Assembly (NCBI GenBank): GCA_030597505.1
Contig: JAUVRS010000083.1
Location: forward strand, 1 to 9,169
Direction of reading: 5' to 3'
DNA from: Desulfobacteraceae bacterium
GTDB taxonomy: Bacteria; Desulfobacterota; DSM-4660; Desulfatiglandales; Desulfatiglandaceae
Length of the DNA: 9,169 nt
Shown: piece by piece, positions 7,138 to 9,169 of the stretch
Numbering within the stretch: the stretch's first letter is position 1
Layout: each line of letters opens with the position of its first letter
Made by a program: the position numbers and the translations under genes
The notes under the pieces: generated by a model
What the model was told of the DNA's origin: nothing
The model's input: only the letters and a program-made list of their open reading frames with translations
The model's database searches: none

Positions 7138-8019
7138 TCATAATTTGGTGCCACAGCCGCCACAAAATTTGTCGCCTTTATTCACTTGTTCCCCACAATT
7201 GGAGCAGAAACTACGACGATATCGATTCTCAACTTGTGTATCAACAGGGTTGGGAGTGCGAGACGAAGAACGGCGGGAGGCAAGATGCCAGGCCAGGGAA
7301 ACGACTACGATAAGACCACCGATAAAAATAATGACAAGACCCCAGTTAAAGCGGGAACCGGCGGTTGACGCGGCGGGCAATCCGAGTTTTTGATTATCAG
7401 ATTTTGGAGGAGGCAGGTTTTCAACCGACAATCGGGAGACGGTCATTGTGTAACCCACGTGTAGTGAAACCGTTTCTCCGGCCGGGACATTTTGTGTGGA
7501 GAAAGTGTAATAATTGAGCCCATCCTCACCTTTTACGATATTTTCAGCGGCAGGCTCGGTATTAAGGACACTCGCCGATATGGGTCGCTGCACTGTCAAT
7601 TGAAGTTTTTTAACGGATAGATCGGCCAGCCAGGTAAAGTCAAAAGATCGCTGGTTGTAATCGACGGTGTACGGGACATAATACTCCACCCTAAAACGTA
7701 AGTCCGATATGATAAGTGTCAGCGTACCAGCGGAGTTACGGCTGAAAGCAATATCATCTTTCATGTGGCCATCACTTCCATCAATACGTGCAACAGCATT
7801 GATTTGGGCTGTTTCAGGTATAGGCAGGGTAACAGCGGCAGGAAATTTTGTGTCACTCGCGAGTGTGCCGGTCAACATAACAAGGACGGACTTTCTGTCA
7901 TAGTCAGGCCAAAGTTCTACAGCAAGTGTGTCAATGGCCCTAACCGGGGTTTGTGCAAAACCAGCAGCCACGGGCACCAGCATAAAAAAAGTTAATAAAA
8001 AAACAAAACTTCGCTTCAC
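7138..8019 (-). CDS. Membrane-anchored exported protein with C-terminal zinc ribbon, function unknown
   Basis: I place the start at the GTG (8017-8019), seven bases after a strong GAGGAG (8027-8032). The longer frame to 8139 adds 40 residues without a ribosome site and would bury the signal peptide. The 293-residue product has a signal peptide (1-22, ending GFA-Q), a beta-rich extracytoplasmic domain (about 25-200), a proline-containing linker, one transmembrane helix (about 224-247), a basic stop-transfer segment, and a zinc ribbon with C272/C275 and C286/C289. This topology places the ribbon in the cytoplasm. I do not recognise the family of the beta-rich domain. It follows the candidate selenoprotein gene by 126 bases, so co-transcription is likely though not proven. 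Confidence 0.8.
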   Translation of the reverse strand: MKRSFVFLLTFFMLVPVAAGFAQTPVRAIDTLAVELWPDYDRKSVLVMLTGTLASDTKFPAAVTLPIPETAQINAVARIDGSDGHMKDDIAFSRNSAGTLTLIISDLRFRVEYYVPYTVDYNQRSFDFTWLADLSVKKLQLTVQRPISASVLNTEPAAENIVKGEDGLNYYTFSTQNVPAGETVSLHVGYTMTVSRLSVENLPPPKSDNQKLGLPAASTAGSRFNWGLVIIFIGGLIVVVSLAWHLASRRSSSRTPNPVDTQVENRYRRSFCSNCGEQVNKGDKFCGGCGTKL

Positions 8020-8035
8020 TATTAAACTCCTCGAC

Positions 8036-8060
8036 AAAACGTCAATTCCACAGACGTTTT
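8036..8060 (-). other. 8-bp hairpin just upstream of the zinc-ribbon gene ribosome site
   Basis: AAAACGTC (8036-8043) and GACGTTTT (8053-8060) are perfect inverted copies around a 9-base loop. The stem ends only a few bases before GAGGAG of the zinc-ribbon gene. On the - strand it ends in four Ts, weak for a terminator. A role in leader folding or partial termination is possible. Confidence 0.4.
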
Positions 8061-8100
8061 CTTCTAGGGAAGACCACGTACATTTCTCGGGCCGCAGGAG

Positions 8101-8118
8101 GCGGCAACGTGTTGCCGC
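8101..8118. repeat. GC-rich 8-bp inverted repeat
   Basis: GCGGCAAC (8101-8108) and GTTGCCGC (8111-8118) are separated by two bases. There is no T-run on either strand, so it is not an intrinsic terminator. It could be a protein-binding site or an mRNA hairpin after the stop of the candidate selenoprotein gene. A competing partner GCCGC lies at 8091-8095. Confidence 0.45.
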
Positions 8119-8145
8119 GGGGTAGTTGATTAAAGACAACAGAGA

Positions 8146-8652
8146 TTAGCTGCCAAATTTTCGGTCAATTTCATTTTGGATTTCCGCCACGGATGCCCCC
8201 TGTGCGTGCATTCGAGACGCCAACTGCGCCTCATCCATACACACGCCTCATGTGGATGCGTGGGTATCCACATAACAGCTCAGCAAGTTTTTGTGACCAA
8301 AATTTTCCTTGCATCGGCAATAACAATAGAGGCGGTCAAGCACCTCTGGTATTGCGCGAGCTATCTCATAGGCTTTTCTGGCCTTCCCCTTAAACCGTTG
8401 AGGCGAAAGGGTCTGTCTTGTCTCCCGAAGACGGATATTTTCTTTTTTCAAATTTGCACGTTCATGGACGGGCTGTTTGGGTTCTTCTCGTTGATAGAAG
8501 AAATATCCCCCAAAGATGAGCAATGCAACACCAACAATTAAACCTATAAAAGGGTACCTAGACTTTTTTTTTGGTTGCGACCCTTTTTGAGCTGATTTAG
8601 GTGTATACCCTGCAGATTTCCCTTTTTTTGTTCCCTTTTTCTTTTTCCCCAT
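8146..8652 (-). CDS. Candidate selenoprotein: membrane-anchored CYCxC (PCYCGC-type) protein with in-frame TGA
   Basis: The ATG at 8650-8652 has AGGA (8661-8664) eight bases upstream. The product has a Lys-rich N-terminus, one transmembrane helix (about 34-53), a charged linker, then a cysteine-rich domain: CYCRC (C110, C112, C114), GHKNLLSCYVDTHAST (C126) and a TGA at codon 135. Past the TGA the same frame continues GVCMDEAQLA...EIDRKFGS to a TAA at 8146-8148, for 168 residues. From memory, family members carry a Cys at the TGA position, followed by xxC (here C138), then an acidic-alanine helix and an EIDxxFG-like end. Both sides of the TGA therefore fit one protein. Decoding as selenocysteine would give U-x-x-C, a redox or metal-binding motif outside the membrane. 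A hairpin follows the TGA. The alternative is a Cys-to-stop mutation yielding a 134-residue truncated protein. The family's function is not known to me. Confidence 0.7.
8204..8246 (-). promoter_or_regulatory. Candidate bacterial SECIS hairpin
   Basis: Starting two bases after the TGA, a lower stem pairs GCGTGTGT (8239-8246) with ATGCACGC (8204-8211), partly through G-U pairs. An upper stem pairs GAGGCGC (8226-8232) with GCGTCTC (8214-8220), including one G-U, and closes on the loop AGTTG (8221-8225). The loop begins 23 bases after the TGA and has G as its second base, which agrees with the general pattern of bacterial SECIS elements (apical loop roughly 16-37 bases downstream). The pairing was done by eye; no folding energy was computed. 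Confidence 0.5.
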
Positions 8653-8681
8653 AATAGAGTTCCTTTTTCTTTTTTATGCTA

Positions 8682-8700
8682 AAAAACTTTCTAAGTTTTT
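8682..8700. terminator. AT-rich hairpin, possible weak terminator
   Basis: AAAAACTT (8682-8689) and AAGTTTTT (8693-8700) pair perfectly around a 3-base loop, giving a T-run after the stem on either strand. On the - strand it follows the haem-binding gene by about 60 bases. Only two G-C class pairs are present, so termination would be weak. Confidence 0.3.
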
Positions 8701-8729
8701 AATGTAACCACAGGAGCCGGACAAATCAA
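8701..8729 (-). promoter_or_regulatory. Possible promoter for the candidate selenoprotein gene
   Basis: On the - strand TTGATT (8724-8729) and TACATT (8701-8706) are separated by exactly 17 bases, each matching four of six consensus bases. A start near 8694 would fall in the AT-rich hairpin and leave a leader of about 40 bases. Confidence 0.25.
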
Positions 8730-8759
8730 GGGATGACCAATTCCTTGACACCTACGATT

Positions 8760-9169
8760 TTACCTGGACGTTACACCGGGCGTAAAACGAAGTATGACAA
8801 TAGTCGCCACCTGATGCCGATCACCGTTATCACCATCCCAGATGGCCAGACCAAAGGGGTAGTTCTTTTTTGAGGGATCAAACTGCACATCCAGTTTGTC
8901 GGAGGTCTGCAAAGCTCTGCTTAGTTCGAGAACCCAATACCCGTCAGCCCAGATGGCCTGGCCGCTGATGTCCGCGGAATTCCCCCCCTCGGGAAGACCG
9001 GATTCATAAAGAGGTAGAGCTTTTTTTATTGGTTCGGTGCCATCAGATAATTGTAAAGGGATCCGTTTCCCCCCTTCCAGCTGGAACTTCGGCAGGAGTA
9101 GGTTTTCTTTTGTTTCCCGGGCATTGAGAATAAGTGGGATTCCACCGATAGTTTCCGGCATTCGTGCCC
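8760..9169 (-). CDS. Ethylbenzene-dehydrogenase-like haem-binding domain protein, C-terminal part
   Basis: The frame is open from the window edge to a TAA at 8760-8762. An ATG at 9159-9161 exists, but upstream codons are also open and no ribosome site can be seen, so the gene most likely continues past the edge. The 133 visible residues end in a beta-rich domain with YWVLELSRALQT, DVQFDP, YPFGLAIWDGDNGDRHQ. This pattern is typical of the haem b-binding gamma-subunit-like domain of ethylbenzene dehydrogenase and of dimethylsulfide or chlorate reductases, also found fused to c-type cytochromes. Such proteins carry electrons in the periplasm. No CXXCH haem c motif is in the visible part. It precedes the candidate selenoprotein gene by 107 bases on the same strand. 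Confidence 0.75.
   Translation of the reverse strand, partial: ARMPETIGGIPLILNARETKENLLLPKFQLEGGKRIPLQLSDGTEPIKKALPLYESGLPEGGNSADISGQAIWADGYWVLELSRALQTSDKLDVQFDPSKKNYPFGLAIWDGDNGDRHQVATIVILRFTPGVTSR

Noticed and set aside
6686..7393. Long + strand frame of 235 codons
   Set aside because: It lies antisense to the QmoA-like and zinc-ribbon genes, both with clear motifs and ribosome sites; its product has no family features.
8020..8139. Upstream extension of the zinc-ribbon gene to an ATG at 8139
   Set aside because: The extension crosses two inverted repeats, lacks a ribosome site and places 40 hydrophilic residues before an obvious signal peptide; the GTG at 8019 has GAGGAG.

Overview
The window looks like chromosome of an anaerobic member of the Desulfobacterota (deltaproteobacterial type) with moderate G+C. 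The lineage is inferred from three things: a heterodisulfide-reductase/Qmo-like gene set, a urea-transporter/M23 peptidase fusion, and a probable selenocysteine-containing protein. No 16S or other phylogenetic marker is present.

Layout. The + strand (1-2353) carries the 3' part of a urea transporter fused to an M23 metallopeptidase domain, then an exported or membrane-anchored TPR protein. A convergent junction follows (about 2354-2538; only a doubtful 72-codon ORF). On the - strand, read from 7020 down to 2539, is a four-gene electron-transfer set: a QmoA/HdrA-like flavoprotein, a QmoB-like HdrA-MvhD fusion, HdrC and HdrB. Together they encode flavin sites, ferredoxin-type [4Fe-4S] sites and two CCG (non-cubane Fe-S) domains. 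No membrane subunit (QmoC/HdrE) is present, so a soluble QmoAB-HdrCB-type complex is inferred. Electron donor and acceptor cannot be read from the window.

Upstream on the same strand (7138-9169) is a second group: the 3' end of an ethylbenzene-dehydrogenase-like haem-binding protein, a small membrane-anchored cysteine-rich protein of the CYCxC/PCYCGC type, and a membrane protein with a cytoplasmic zinc ribbon.

The most interesting observation is in the small cysteine-rich gene. Its frame is interrupted by a TGA at 8248-8250, exactly where the family is expected to have Cys. The frame then continues for 33 conserved-looking codons to a TAA at 8146, and a two-part hairpin begins just after the TGA. 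This fits a selenocysteine codon (U-x-x-C motif) with a bacterial SECIS element better than simple truncation, but a Cys-to-stop mutation or sequence error cannot be excluded from sequence alone.

Intergenic spaces hold several hairpins (4024-4048, 8036-8060, 8101-8118, 8682-8700) and a degenerate repeat tract between hdrC and hdrB. No tRNA, rRNA, CRISPR or insertion sequence was seen.
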